From NCBI GenBank assembly GCA_023401595.1, contig JAEXDQ010000051.1:59392-123391 (forward strand): 64,000 nucleotides of DNA, read 5' to 3'. The notes below the pieces were generated by a model that searched no databases, was not told where the DNA came from, and saw only the letters and a list, made by a program, of their open reading frames with translations. Position numbers and translations under genes: made by a program. Origin of the DNA: Spirochaetota bacterium. Its GTDB lineage: Bacteria > Spirochaetota > Spirochaetia > Sphaerochaetales > Sphaerochaetaceae. Below, piece after piece: positions 44,215 to 52,879 of the stretch (positions are counted from its first letter, which is position 1; each line of letters starts with the position of its first letter).

Positions 44215-44982
44215 ATGAAGTATCCTCCTGCGCTTTTTTCCCGTTGCCGTTGCGTTCTGTGCGGCGATTTGCTGGTTGCCGAACCCCCGCCTCCGTATCG
44301 TTGCGCATCGGTTTGCCCCGGCTGTTGGAACCATCTTCTGCGATGGCGGTATTCGTCGTATGCGATCCGTTGTCCAATATGCGGAGAGGTTCGTCTTCAG
44401 AAAAGCGTCCCTTGTCCCAGATGCCATGGGGTGCCTGCGAATATCGCGCCAGAAGGCAGGGTGATATGTAGCGGCCCGTATTTGGGCGATGGCAAGACCT
44501 TGCTTGTCAGCTACAAGTTCCATGCGCGTAGTTCGTTGGCTCCGCCCATAGCGGTTTTGCTGTTGCTGGAATTGGCGGACCGATACAAGGCTGAGCCCCT
44601 CGCGCTGATTCCCGTCCCTTCAAGCAGAAAGAACCGCCGACGCCGCGGGTGGGACCAGATGCGACTGGTCTGTCGTCGGATTGCTACAGGAACCAGGAGT
44701 ATCACGGTAATCCCTGCGCTTGTCAGAATCGGAGACCTTGAGCAGAAGAGCCTCGGGCGGGAGCAACGGCTCTCACAATCCGACGCTCGTTTTATGCTCA
44801 GCCCCAAGGGACGGGCGGAACTGTCGAAGAGGCTTGTCCATGAGCCTCGGACCAGATTCATCGTCGTCGATGATGTCTATACCACCGGTTCTACCATCGA
44901 CGCTTGCCGCAGCTTGATTGTATCGGCCGTGGGGACCGGCCATGCGGACAAGGTGGAGTCTTTGGTCCTTTGCCGTGACTGA
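44215..44982 (+). CDS. ComF-family phosphoribosyltransferase-like protein
   Basis: A 255-residue protein with zinc-ribbon-like cysteines at the N-terminus (CRCVLCGDLL, CPGCW, CPICGE, CPRCHG) and a PRTase domain: IPVPSSRKNRRRRGWDQ and the PRPP loop RFIVVDDVYTTGSTIDACR. ComF proteins support DNA uptake/recombination in competent bacteria, but are widely conserved without known competence, so the role here is uncertain. It follows mutS after 59 bases. Confidence 0.87.
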   Translation: MKYPPALFSRCRCVLCGDLLVAEPPPPYRCASVCPGCWNHLLRWRYSSYAIRCPICGEVRLQKSVPCPRCHGVPANIAPEGRVICSGPYLGDGKTLLVSYKFHARSSLAPPIAVLLLLELADRYKAEPLALIPVPSSRKNRRRRGWDQMRLVCRRIATGTRSITVIPALVRIGDLEQKSLGREQRLSQSDARFMLSPKGRAELSKRLVHEPRTRFIVVDDVYTTGSTIDACRSLIVSAVGTGHADKVESLVLCRD

Positions 44983-45126
44983 CGCCTGCCGGTCGCAGAC
45001 GGGCCAAAACGGCGCAATGTCGGGTCTGGCCCGGACCTTGCCCGCGCATTTGCGTTCCGGTTGCCCCGGCCCGCAGGATGAGGTACCACGACGAGCTTGC
45101 TGGCCGAAGGAAAAAATCCCCATACC

Positions 45127-45168
45127 TGCGATTTGCCTGTCAATGTACAGGATATGGCCTAAATCGCA
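45127..45168. repeat. nested inverted repeat between comF and rimP
   Basis: TGCGATTT (45127-45134) is perfectly matched by AAATCGCA (45161-45168). Inside, CCTGT (45136-45140) pairs with ACAGG (45147-45151). It lies 19 bases upstream of the rimP -35; no T-run follows on the plus strand. The rest of the 350-base gap between comF and rimP holds only the promoter and terminator listed here. Confidence 0.55.
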
Positions 45169-45186
45169 AGAATATATGTGGGCCGA

Positions 45187-45215
45187 TTGACAAAACAGAA
45201 CCTATAGCGTATCTT
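45187..45215 (+). promoter_or_regulatory. promoter of the rimP-nusA-infB operon
   Basis: Perfect TTGACA (45187-45192), 17-base spacer, TATCTT (45210-45215). Predicted start near 45222, about 110 bases before rimP. Confidence 0.75.
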
Positions 45216-45240
45216 ACCACTAGATTTAGTTGTGTTTTTT

Positions 45241-45269
45241 AGGGATCGCGATTGTCGATCCCTTTTTTT
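45241..45269 (+). terminator. intrinsic terminator in the rimP operon leader
   Basis: AGGGATCG (45241-45248), 7-base loop, CGATCCCT (45256-45263) and a run of seven T's. It lies about 20 bases after the predicted start of the operon transcript, so it would act as an attenuator, giving a short RNA of roughly 45-50 bases when used. Confidence 0.8.
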
Positions 45270-45332
45270 GGCCCGAACAATCGCATTTCAAGTCAGATCC
45301 CTCGAAAAGCACAGCGGTAAAACAGGATAGGT

Positions 45333-45833
45333 ATGTTAGAGAAAGGAATAGAGAAGGATCCTCTGTTTCAGGAGTTCGAGCCATTGCTGACCCCGCTTGG
45401 GATCACGATCGTGGATATCAACCGTATGGAACAGGGAATGACCAGCGCGGTAAGCGTCGTCATCAAGACCTCCGACCATGAAGTGAATGTCGCCGACTGC
45501 GCGAAAGTGTACAATCTGGTATATCCCCGCCTGGAGCTGAAGACGGGCGACAGGGATCTGCAGCTTGAGGTATCGACTCCGGGATTGCAGCGCAACCTTC
45601 GCGATATATATGAATTCGGGTTGTTCGTCGGACGGCGGGTACGGGTGTACGACACCGCTAGAGGCGCTTGGGTTTCCGGTATCATCGCCTCGGTCGACGA
45701 CGCTGGCGTGACGCTGGATGGGACGACGGTCGAAGATCAGACGGAAAACCTCGGGACCTGTGTGGTTCCGTATGAACGGATACATAAAGCAAAACTAGAA
45801 TACAGATGGGAGGATGTTCCACATGTCCAGTGA
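45333..45833 (+). CDS. rimP: ribosome maturation factor RimP
   Basis: A 166-residue RimP (small-subunit assembly). It has the two-domain family pattern: FEPLLTPLGITIVDINRM, then LEVSTPGLQRNLRDIYEFGLFVGRRVRV-type text (broken after LQRNL) and a C-terminal barrel. First gene of the operon; it overlaps nusA by 11 bases. Confidence 0.9.
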   Translation: MLEKGIEKDPLFQEFEPLLTPLGITIVDINRMEQGMTSAVSVVIKTSDHEVNVADCAKVYNLVYPRLELKTGDRDLQLEVSTPGLQRNLRDIYEFGLFVGRRVRVYDTARGAWVSGIIASVDDAGVTLDGTTVEDQTENLGTCVVPYERIHKAKLEYRWEDVPHVQ

Positions 45834-47283
45834 ATTAGGAGAAGCGATCCGCAGTATGGTGGCGGAGAAGGGTATTTCCCAGGAACTCGTGATCAGTACC
45901 ATCGAGGACATTCTCCGCGCCGCGTACAAACGCAAGTTCGGGACTGACGAAAACGCCGTAATCGAATTCAACGACGACTACAGCGACGTGACGTTGAGCG
46001 CCCGTAAGACGATTGTGGATGACGACGATTATTACAATGAAGTGACCGAGATTCCCATGAGCGATGCTGAGGAACTGCACGAGGGCTGTGAGATTGGCGA
46101 TGAACTGCTCGTACCTGTCAGCTTGAAGGAGTTTGACCGTATCAGCGTGCAAAGCGCGAAGCAGCGCGCCCACCAGTCGTTCAGGGATATCCAGAAGGAT
46201 ACATTGTACAGCGAGTTCAAGGCCAAGGAAGGCCAGATGATCATTGGGTACTACCAGCGCGAGTCCAACGGGGATATCTTCGTCGATCTCGGCACCACGG
46301 AGGGTATCCTGCCTCGCCGCAACCAGAGCAGCCGTGAGGTCTATCGCAAGAACGACAAGATCAAATGCTATGTCGAGCGGGTGGAGAAGGCTGAGCGCGG
46401 CGTTCGCGTCGTGCTTTCCAGGACCAGCCCCGAACTGGTGCGCCTGCTTTTCGAGCTGGAAGTGCCTGAAATCTACGATCACAGCATAGAAATCTACAAG
46501 ATCGTCCGCGAAGCTGGCTACAGGACCAAAATAGCTGTATACTCACATCGCGACGATATAGACCCGGTCGGCGCATGCGTCGGTTTGAAAGGTATCCGCA
46601 TCCAGACCATCATGCGGGAGATTGAAGGGGAGAAGATCGATATCCTCAAATATGATCCGAATCCCATGACCTTCATTCGCAATGCGTTGTCCCCGGCGGA
46701 GGTCCGTAACGTCATCATTACAGACAAGGATACGTTCCATGCGTTGGCTATCGTTGACGAGAATCAGCTTTCGCTGGCGATCGGCAAGCAGGGCCTGAAC
46801 GTCCGTCTTGCGAACAAGCTGTGCGATTGGCTGATCGATGTGAAGACCGAAGCCCAGTTCTCTGAAATGGATATCGCTACCGACGCCCGTGAACGCGCCG
46901 ACGCCCTGTTCTCCGACAATGAATATCTTGAAGGCGACGCAATGGAGGAAGAGGTCGACGACGGAGAAATCCAGCTGGCCGATCTTCCGATCGACAAGAC
47001 GCTGTTGGGCAAGTTGCAGTTCCATGATATCTATACGGTCGAGGAATACGTCAATCTGTCCGAGGCTGAAATCAGGGAGCTTGGCGATATTACCGACGAT
47101 GAGATCAAACAGCTCCACGATATCCTTGTCCAGTATGTGGATATCGTAGAAGAAGAGCATGTCGAGGAACCGGAGATGCAGTTTACTTGTCCTGAATGCG
47201 GACATCCTGTCACACCGGATATGCAGACCTGTCCGAATTGTGGGGTGGGCCTGAGTTTCGAGGAAGTTGATTACGAGGAGTAA
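45823..47283 (+). CDS. nusA: transcription factor NusA with C-terminal zinc ribbon
   Basis: A 486-residue NusA: N-terminal RNA-polymerase-binding domain, S1 domain (VDLGTTEGILPRRNQS), two KH domains (GACVGLKGIRIQTIM and LAIGKQGLNVRLANKL), then an acidic linker and a helix-hairpin-helix-like region. The last 30 residues carry a CxxC-x12-CxxC zinc ribbon (CPECGHPVTPDMQTCPNCG, about residues 455-476), not part of standard NusA. The start is ATG 45823, with GGGAGG 9 bases before it. Confidence 0.95.
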   Translation: MSSELGEAIRSMVAEKGISQELVISTIEDILRAAYKRKFGTDENAVIEFNDDYSDVTLSARKTIVDDDDYYNEVTEIPMSDAEELHEGCEIGDELLVPVSLKEFDRISVQSAKQRAHQSFRDIQKDTLYSEFKAKEGQMIIGYYQRESNGDIFVDLGTTEGILPRRNQSSREVYRKNDKIKCYVERVEKAERGVRVVLSRTSPELVRLLFELEVPEIYDHSIEIYKIVREAGYRTKIAVYSHRDDIDPVGACVGLKGIRIQTIMREIEGEKIDILKYDPNPMTFIRNALSPAEVRNVIITDKDTFHALAIVDENQLSLAIGKQGLNVRLANKLCDWLIDVKTEAQFSEMDIATDARERADALFSDNEYLEGDAMEEEVDDGEIQLADLPIDKTLLGKLQFHDIYTVEEYVNLSEAEIRELGDITDDEIKQLHDILVQYVDIVEEEHVEEPEMQFTCPECGHPVTPDMQTCPNCGVGLSFEEVDYEE

Positions 47284-47316
47284 GAGTCTGTTGACTACTA
47301 AATTCGGAAGGAAAGA

Positions 47317-50304
47317 ATGACGGAAGATAATACGAAACCTAAAGCTACATTGATCAAACACGTGAAGGCGCAACCGACGGCGACCATCGCCCCTGTACAG
47401 GAGCAGAAGGAAGAACAGTTGCGAACCACCGAGAAGAAAAAAGTTGTAGTCGTCAAGAAAAAAGTCGTGGTCGTCAAGCCACAACCGCGGCCAGTCGAGC
47501 CTCCAGAGGCCCGGAAGACCGAGACCGCTGCACAGAATGAAACTTCCGCTCCCGATTCCAGCGCCGTGGCGCCGAAGGTTGACGCTCCGGCTCCTTCCGT
47601 CATGTCCCGCCCGGTGCCGCAGGCTCCCAAAGCCGCCCCGCAACGGGGAGGCGATTCGCCGGCGCAGAAGCCGGGAACGGCTTCCGTGCGACCTGTGATA
47701 AGTCGTTCCGCGGACAGGCCCAGTTCGCCTTTGCATACCGGGCCCGTCGTGATCCGTCCGACCAATCTGCCTCCCGTCCCGAATCAGGGGCAGACCGCCG
47801 CCGCTCATGCGGAATGGAAGAACAACCCGAACAACAGGGAGCCTCAAGCGGCGCCTTCCTCCGGCACCGGCCCGCGTGTGGCCGGTATGGTCGGCGGACG
47901 TCCTGCGCCGGGAACCAGACCTCCCTATCAAGGCGGACAGCGTTCCGGCGGCTATCAGAGCCGCGAGGGTGGGTATCAGAGCCGTGAGGGCGGTTATCAG
48001 GGGCGAGAAGGTGGCTACCAGAGTCGCGAGGGCGGTTATCAAGGCCGCGAAGGCGGCTATCAGGGTGGCCAGCGTCCCGGCGGATACCAAGGTCGTGAAG
48101 GCGGCTACCAGGGCGGACCTCGTCCCGGTGGCTATCAGGGCCGCGAGGGCGGCTACCAAGGCGGGCAGCGCCCCGGTGGATACCAGGGTCGCGAAGGCGG
48201 CTATCAGGGCGGTCCTCGTCCCGGTGGCTACCAAGGTGGGCAGCGCCCCGGCGGATATCAGGGACGGCCTGGACAGGGTTCCGGACGTCCTGGCTTCGGC
48301 GGTCAGGGGGGACGACCTGGTTTTAACGGTCCTCGTCCCGGTGGCGGCCGCCCCGGCGGCGGTTCGAATGGTTCCGGCGAGACGCTTGATTCCCTCGCAC
48401 AGAAGCCAACCAAGAAGGTTTTCAAGAAAAAAGACGCGGCTTCCTATAAGAAGCGTGATGCGGAGCAGGAGAAGGAGTTCCAGATCCAGCGCCGTAAGGA
48501 ACAGATGGCGAAAGCCAATCCCATTCCAAAGTCGATCGATATAGTCGACGTCATCACCGTCGGCGATCTGGCTAAAAAGATGAACCTCAAGGCAAGCGAG
48601 ATCATCTCCAGATTGTTCAAAATGGGAATGATGGTCACGATCAACCAGCAGATCGACAGCGACACCGCGACGATCATCGCGTCTGAATATGGCTGCGAGG
48701 TGCATCTCGTTTCGTTGTACGACGAGACGCTGATCGCCAGTGAACAGGATCAGCCGGAAGATATGGTGCCTCGCGCCCCGATCGTGACGATCATGGGACA
48801 TGTAGACCACGGTAAGACCAAGCTGCTCGACGCCATTCGTTCCACGAACGTCGTCGCAGGGGAATTCGGCGGTATCACACAGCACATCGGCGCGTACAAG
48901 GTGTCGATTCCTGACAAGGGCGACGTCGTGTTCCTTGATACGCCGGGACATGCCGCGTTCACCATGATGCGCGCCCGCGGCGCTCAAGTGACGGATATCG
49001 TCGTCCTCGTCGTAGCCGCGAACGATGGGGTGATGCCCCAGACCTTGGAAGCTATCGACCATGCCCGTGCGGCGAAAGTGCCTATCATCGTGGCGATCAA
49101 CAAGGTCGATCTTCCGGAAGCGAATCCTGAACGGGTGATGCAGCAGCTGTCCGACCATGGGTTGATGCCTGAGGAATGGGGCGGTCAGACGCTCTATTGC
49201 CAGATATCCGCGTTACGGAAGGAAGGAATTGATAATTTGCTCGATACGATCCTGCTTCAAGCCGAAATGCTGGAGCTGACCGCGAATCCGAACGTCCGAG
49301 CGGAAGGAAAGGTTCTTGAATCGAGAATCGACCAGGGACGCGGTATCGTAGCGACGGTGTTGGTGGAACGCGGAACTCTCCATCAGGGAGACTACTATGT
49401 CGCCGGTATCTATCCCGGCCGTGTCCGCGCCATGTTCGACGACCATGGCGTGAGGATCGCCGAAGCAGGTCCTTCGACTCCCGTTGAGATCATCGGTCTG
49501 TCGGATATCCCGTCGGCGGGCGATCCGTTCCAAGTGACGGAAGATGAACGGCAGGCTCGTCAGGTCGGCGCAAAGAGACAGGAGCTTGAACGGCTGGGAA
49601 GCGGCAAGAACGCCAAGAAGGTTACGTTGGAGAACCTCAACCAGGCCCTCGCCAGCGGAGAGATCCAGGATTTCAACGTCGTTATCAAGGGCGATGTGCA
49701 AGGTTCCGTCGAAGCGCTACAGAACTCGTTGGAAAAGCTTTCCACCGAGGAAATCCGCTTGAACGTCATTCGTGCGAGCGCCGGTGCGATCATTGAGAGC
49801 GATATCACCTTGGCGAGCGCGTCCAATGCGTTGGTCATTGGCTTCAACGTCCGTCCGACTCCGAAGGCTCAGGCTCTGGCGGAGCAGGAGAAGGTCGATA
49901 TCCGCAAGTACAACATCATCTACGATGTCGTGGACGATATCCGTCTTGCGATGGAAGGCATGCTCACGCCCGATACCAAGGAAGTCGATATCGGTACTGT
50001 TGAAGTCCGCGATACCTTCAAGGTGCCCAAGGTCGGCGTGATCGCCGGTTGCTATGTCCTGGACGGCAAGGTCAAGAGAAACGCCTTGGTCCGTGTCATC
50101 CGCGACAGCATCCAGATAAACAAGGACCTGATCAAGCTCACCTCGCTGAAACGGTTCAAGGACGATGCGAAGGAAGTCGCCGCCGGATATGAATGCGGCA
50201 TCGGGCTCGAAAACTTCCATGACATCCAGGTCGGCGATATTCTTGAAGTCGTCGAAACCGTAGAGGTCGCGAAGAAACTGGATACTACACAGGCGACGAT
50301 ATGA
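47317..50304 (+). CDS. infB: translation initiation factor IF-2 with GGYQ-rich tract
   Basis: A 995-residue IF-2 with a long, low-complexity N-terminus. Lys-Val runs near residues 40-55 are followed by a Pro/Ala-rich stretch, then at about residues 208-318 a tract of repeated GGYQ(S/G)REGG and GGYQGG(Q/P)RP units (nucleotides about 47940-48275). The conserved part follows: IF2-N helix domain, G1 GHVDHGKTKLLDAIR (about 493), G2 GGITQHIGAY, G3 DTPGHAAF, G4 NKVD, and the beta-barrel and C-terminal domains. It places initiator tRNA on the ribosome. Confidence 0.97.
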   Translation: MTEDNTKPKATLIKHVKAQPTATIAPVQEQKEEQLRTTEKKKVVVVKKKVVVVKPQPRPVEPPEARKTETAAQNETSAPDSSAVAPKVDAPAPSVMSRPVPQAPKAAPQRGGDSPAQKPGTASVRPVISRSADRPSSPLHTGPVVIRPTNLPPVPNQGQTAAAHAEWKNNPNNREPQAAPSSGTGPRVAGMVGGRPAPGTRPPYQGGQRSGGYQSREGGYQSREGGYQGREGGYQSREGGYQGREGGYQGGQRPGGYQGREGGYQGGPRPGGYQGREGGYQGGQRPGGYQGREGGYQGGPRPGGYQGGQRPGGYQGRPGQGSGRPGFGGQGGRPGFNGPRPGGGRPGGGSNGSGETLDSLAQKPTKKVFKKKDAASYKKRDAEQEKEFQIQRRKEQMAKANPIPKSIDIVDVITVGDLAKKMNLKASEIISRLFKMGMMVTINQQIDSDTATIIASEYGCEVHLVSLYDETLIASEQDQPEDMVPRAPIVTIMGHVDHGKTKLLDAIRSTNVVAGEFGGITQHIGAYKVSIPDKGDVVFLDTPGHAAFTMMRARGAQVTDIVVLVVAANDGVMPQTLEAIDHARAAKVPIIVAINKVDLPEANPERVMQQLSDHGLMPEEWGGQTLYCQISALRKEGIDNLLDTILLQAEMLELTANPNVRAEGKVLESRIDQGRGIVATVLVERGTLHQGDYYVAGIYPGRVRAMFDDHGVRIAEAGPSTPVEIIGLSDIPSAGDPFQVTEDERQARQVGAKRQELERLGSGKNAKKVTLENLNQALASGEIQDFNVVIKGDVQGSVEALQNSLEKLSTEEIRLNVIRASAGAIIESDITLASASNALVIGFNVRPTPKAQALAEQEKVDIRKYNIIYDVVDDIRLAMEGMLTPDTKEVDIGTVEVRDTFKVPKVGVIAGCYVLDGKVKRNALVRVIRDSIQINKDLIKLTSLKRFKDDAKEVAAGYECGIGLENFHDIQVGDILEVVETVEVAKKLDTTQATI

Positions 50305-50702
50305 GTGAATATAGTCAGAAACGGATAGAAAGCAAGTTGATGGAGGCCATCAGCACATTGATTGTCACAGGGGAGATCAAGCAACCGAACCTCAGTACGT
50401 TGTGTTCTGTGAGCCGTCTTGAACTCTCCAAGGACAACGCCTATGCGACGGTCTATATCTCGTCGGTTCTGAGCGATGATTCTCTGGAACGAAGCGTGGC
50501 GGCTCTGCAAAGTGCCGCGGGCTTCATCCAGAAGCGGGTAGGGGCGTTCCTGAAGACCAGGAACACCCCTCGGTTGACGTTCAAGGCCGATTTTTCAATC
50601 CAGGACGGACAGCAGGTCAATGAGCTGATCGACAGCCTGGTTGAAAACATGCATGACAGGCCTATCGCCCCTGAGCTTCAGAAGGAAGACGATGGGAAGT
50701 AG
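50301..50702 (+). CDS. rbfA: ribosome-binding factor A
   Basis: A 133-residue KH-fold protein needed for 16S rRNA maturation. Family features: RIESKLMEAISTLI at the N-terminus, SRLELSKDNAYATVYISS, and FLKTRNTPRLTFKAD. Its ATG overlaps the infB TGA by 4 bases and its end overlaps truB. Confidence 0.9.
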   Translation: MSEYSQKRIESKLMEAISTLIVTGEIKQPNLSTLCSVSRLELSKDNAYATVYISSVLSDDSLERSVAALQSAAGFIQKRVGAFLKTRNTPRLTFKADFSIQDGQQVNELIDSLVENMHDRPIAPELQKEDDGK

Positions 50703-51600
50703 TCCTTCCATCCTTCTGCTGGACAAGAAGGCGGGGCTCACGTCGTTCGCTTCCCTCTATCCGGTGAAACGGCACGTGGATCCGAAAGTAGGACATGCGG
50801 GAACTCTGGATAAATTCGCCGAAGGGCTCATGATCGTCCTGACCGGCGCCATGACGCGGCTGAACCCCCTGTTTTCCGGCATGGATAAGGAATATGTCGC
50901 CACGATTCTTTTTGGCGAGGAGACGGATACGTTGGATCCGGAAGGGAGGATCGTCGCGACCGCGGCCGTTCCGTCTTGTGAAACGGTACGCGAACGGATT
51001 GAAACTTCCTTCCTTGGAGCGCTGACGCAGACTCCGCCGGAGTATTCCGCCGTCCATATCGATGGGCGGCGCGCATATTCTCTTGCGAGAAGCGGCAAGG
51101 CCGTCGATATGCCCCGAAGGGATATTCGCATCGACACGTTTGAGATTCTTTCATGGGAACCTCCGTTGCTTGTCGCCAGAATCGCTGTAAGCAAGGGAAC
51201 CTATATCCGGTCCATCGCCCGCGATTTGGGGCGGGCGTGCGGGTCTTGCGCAAGGCTGGAACGTCTTGTGCGGACAAAGGTAGGTCCGTATTCCCTCTCC
51301 GAGGCCGTCGATCCCGATGACACCGAGAGCCTGATGGCGTCCGTGGCGCGTACTGCGGCGCTGTTGGAGAGGCTTCCAGGATGCGGCAGGATCGTCGTTT
51401 CCGACAATGCTTTGTTTCCGCTTGCGAACGGTCGCGTCCCAGGTCCATCCGACATCGTATCCCGTGCGGTATCCGCCGGGGACGGCCATGCGTGCCTCTA
51501 TTCCGTGGACGGGAAGCTGCGCGCCGTCGCTACGGTCGGAGCAGGAGGGGAGGTCGGGCGTATCGTCGCCCAGATCGCGCCCCGGCGAACACGTTCGTGA
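50692..51600 (+). CDS. truB: tRNA pseudouridine(55) synthase TruB
   Basis: A 302-residue pseudouridine synthase. The catalytic Asp is in VGHAGTLDKFAEGLM (about residue 40), and YVATILFGEETDTLD, QTPPEYSAVHIDGRRAY and GTYIRSIARDLG follow. The start is ATG 50692 behind GAAGGAAG. The open frame begins 17 codons earlier, within rbfA. Confidence 0.95.
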   Translation: MGSSPSILLLDKKAGLTSFASLYPVKRHVDPKVGHAGTLDKFAEGLMIVLTGAMTRLNPLFSGMDKEYVATILFGEETDTLDPEGRIVATAAVPSCETVRERIETSFLGALTQTPPEYSAVHIDGRRAYSLARSGKAVDMPRRDIRIDTFEILSWEPPLLVARIAVSKGTYIRSIARDLGRACGSCARLERLVRTKVGPYSLSEAVDPDDTESLMASVARTAALLERLPGCGRIVVSDNALFPLANGRVPGPSDIVSRAVSAGDGHACLYSVDGKLRAVATVGAGGEVGRIVAQIAPRRTRS

Positions 51601-51617
51601 TTGTCATGGAGGGTAGG

Positions 51618-52460
51618 ATGCGGATACATGATTTCCTCTACTTGGTGCAGAATCCTGTTCTCTGGAGAACTCCCATGGCAGTATCCATCGGAGTGTACGA
51701 CGGTCTTCACCTCGGACATCAGAAAGTGCTGAAGACGATGGTCGAGCTTGCCCGCCGCCATGCCGCCGAGGAATGGGAGACCATGGTGATCACCTTCGAT
51801 CGTAATCCGAAGATGCTCAAAGGTGCGCGCCCGCAGTCGAAACCGCTGGCCACCAGACGGCAAAACGAGGATTTCTTTGCGAAACTTGGTATAGACCATC
51901 TTGTAGTGATTGACTTTTCTGATGAATTCAGTAGACTTTCAGGTGAAGAGTTCATCGCTCTCGTCTGCGGCCTATGCTCAGTGAAAGCGATGGTAGTCGG
52001 AGGAGATTTCCGCTGCGGTGCCCCGGTTTCTGCTGCCGGTCCTGTTCAGCTGCAGGAATATTTGTCCCGACTGGCTCCTGGGTCTGAGGTGATCGTCCCG
52101 TCGTTCGTGGTGAACGGCAAAGGAGAGATCGACAGCAGTTCCCTGGTGCGTGAAAACCTTCAGAAGGGCAGGCTGATAGCAGTCAGCGAGCTGCTCGGCA
52201 GAGATTATGAGGTGGACTTGGCGCCATATCCTTCCAGGACCACTGAATCTTCACTGTTATATCGCAAAGGTTCGATCATGCAGCTCCTGCCGCCACCAGG
52301 TGCGTATGAAACGTGTTTGCGGTTCGCCGATGAAACTACGAGAGCTTCGAAGACGGAAGTCGATGATGAGTTCCTGTCAGTTTCGTTCGAACCCATGGAC
52401 ATGGAGCCGATGCGTCCGGATCGCTTGTGTTTTATCAAGGAGTTTGAACATGTTGACTAA
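51618..52460 (+). CDS. ribF: RibF-like FAD synthetase lacking a clear riboflavin-kinase motif
   Basis: A 280-residue protein. The N-terminal nucleotidyltransferase domain is clear: AVSIGVYDGLHLGHQKVL (about residues 21-38), TFDRNPKMLKG and VVGGDFRCGAP. The C-terminal riboflavin kinase domain of normal RibF (with its GxxxGfPTAN motif) is not recognisable; only a short beta-rich end with LLPPPGAYETCL remains. So it probably makes FAD, or the kinase is degenerate. ATG 51618 with GGAGGG upstream; overlaps rpsO by 11 bases. Confidence 0.8.
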   Translation: MRIHDFLYLVQNPVLWRTPMAVSIGVYDGLHLGHQKVLKTMVELARRHAAEEWETMVITFDRNPKMLKGARPQSKPLATRRQNEDFFAKLGIDHLVVIDFSDEFSRLSGEEFIALVCGLCSVKAMVVGGDFRCGAPVSAAGPVQLQEYLSRLAPGSEVIVPSFVVNGKGEIDSSSLVRENLQKGRLIAVSELLGRDYEVDLAPYPSRTTESSLLYRKGSIMQLLPPPGAYETCLRFADETTRASKTEVDDEFLSVSFEPMDMEPMRPDRLCFIKEFEHVD

Positions 52461-52716
52461 GGAACAGAAGAGTGAAATCATCACCAAATTCGGTGGTGCG
52501 GAAACCAATACCGGTTCCAGCGCCGTACAGATCGCGCTGTTGACCGCTCGCATCAATGACCTGCAGGAGCATTTCAAGGCGAATCCGAAAGATCACGCCG
52601 GTCGCCGCGGATTGCTCAAGATGGTCGGTCAGCGCCGTCGCTTGCTCAAGTATGTCAAAGAGAATGATATCAACCAGTATCGTGAACTTCTCCAGCAGCT
52701 TGGCCTGAGAAAATAA
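52450..52716 (+). CDS. rpsO: 30S ribosomal protein S15
   Basis: An 88-residue S15: EIITKFGGAETNTGSSAVQI, DHAGRRGLLKMVGQRRRLL and YRELLQQLGLRK. Start ATG 52450 with AAGGAG upstream; it overlaps the ribF end by 11 bases. Followed by a terminator, so this is the last gene of the rimP operon. Confidence 0.97.
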   Translation: MLTKEQKSEIITKFGGAETNTGSSAVQIALLTARINDLQEHFKANPKDHAGRRGLLKMVGQRRRLLKYVKENDINQYRELLQQLGLRK

Positions 52717-52746
52717 GTGGGCGTTACGTTGGACTGAGGTTTTGAG

Positions 52747-52789
52747 AAGGCTCCAGATTTCTCCCGGACGGGAGGTTTGGAGCTTTTTG
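52747..52789 (+). terminator. intrinsic terminator after rpsO
   Basis: AAGGCTCCA (52747-52755) pairs with TGGAGCTT (52778-52785) with one bulged base; an inner CTCCCG/GGGAG stem and the trailing T-run (52784-52788) complete it. It separates rpsO from pnp. Confidence 0.85.
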
Positions 52790-52879
52790 TTTATATGAGA
52801 TTCGTTTTACGGAAAAAAAGAAGTAATTTAGCAATAAAGAACTTAAACAAAGAACTAAAGAAGAAGAAAGGAAGTTTGC

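Noticed and set aside
46543..49158. 871-codon open frame on the minus strand opposite nusA and infB
   Set aside because: It lies wholly antisense to two certain genes. Its Ala/Leu/Thr/Arg-rich repetitive product simply mirrors the infB linker and GGYQ repeats, and it has no ribosome binding site or family match.
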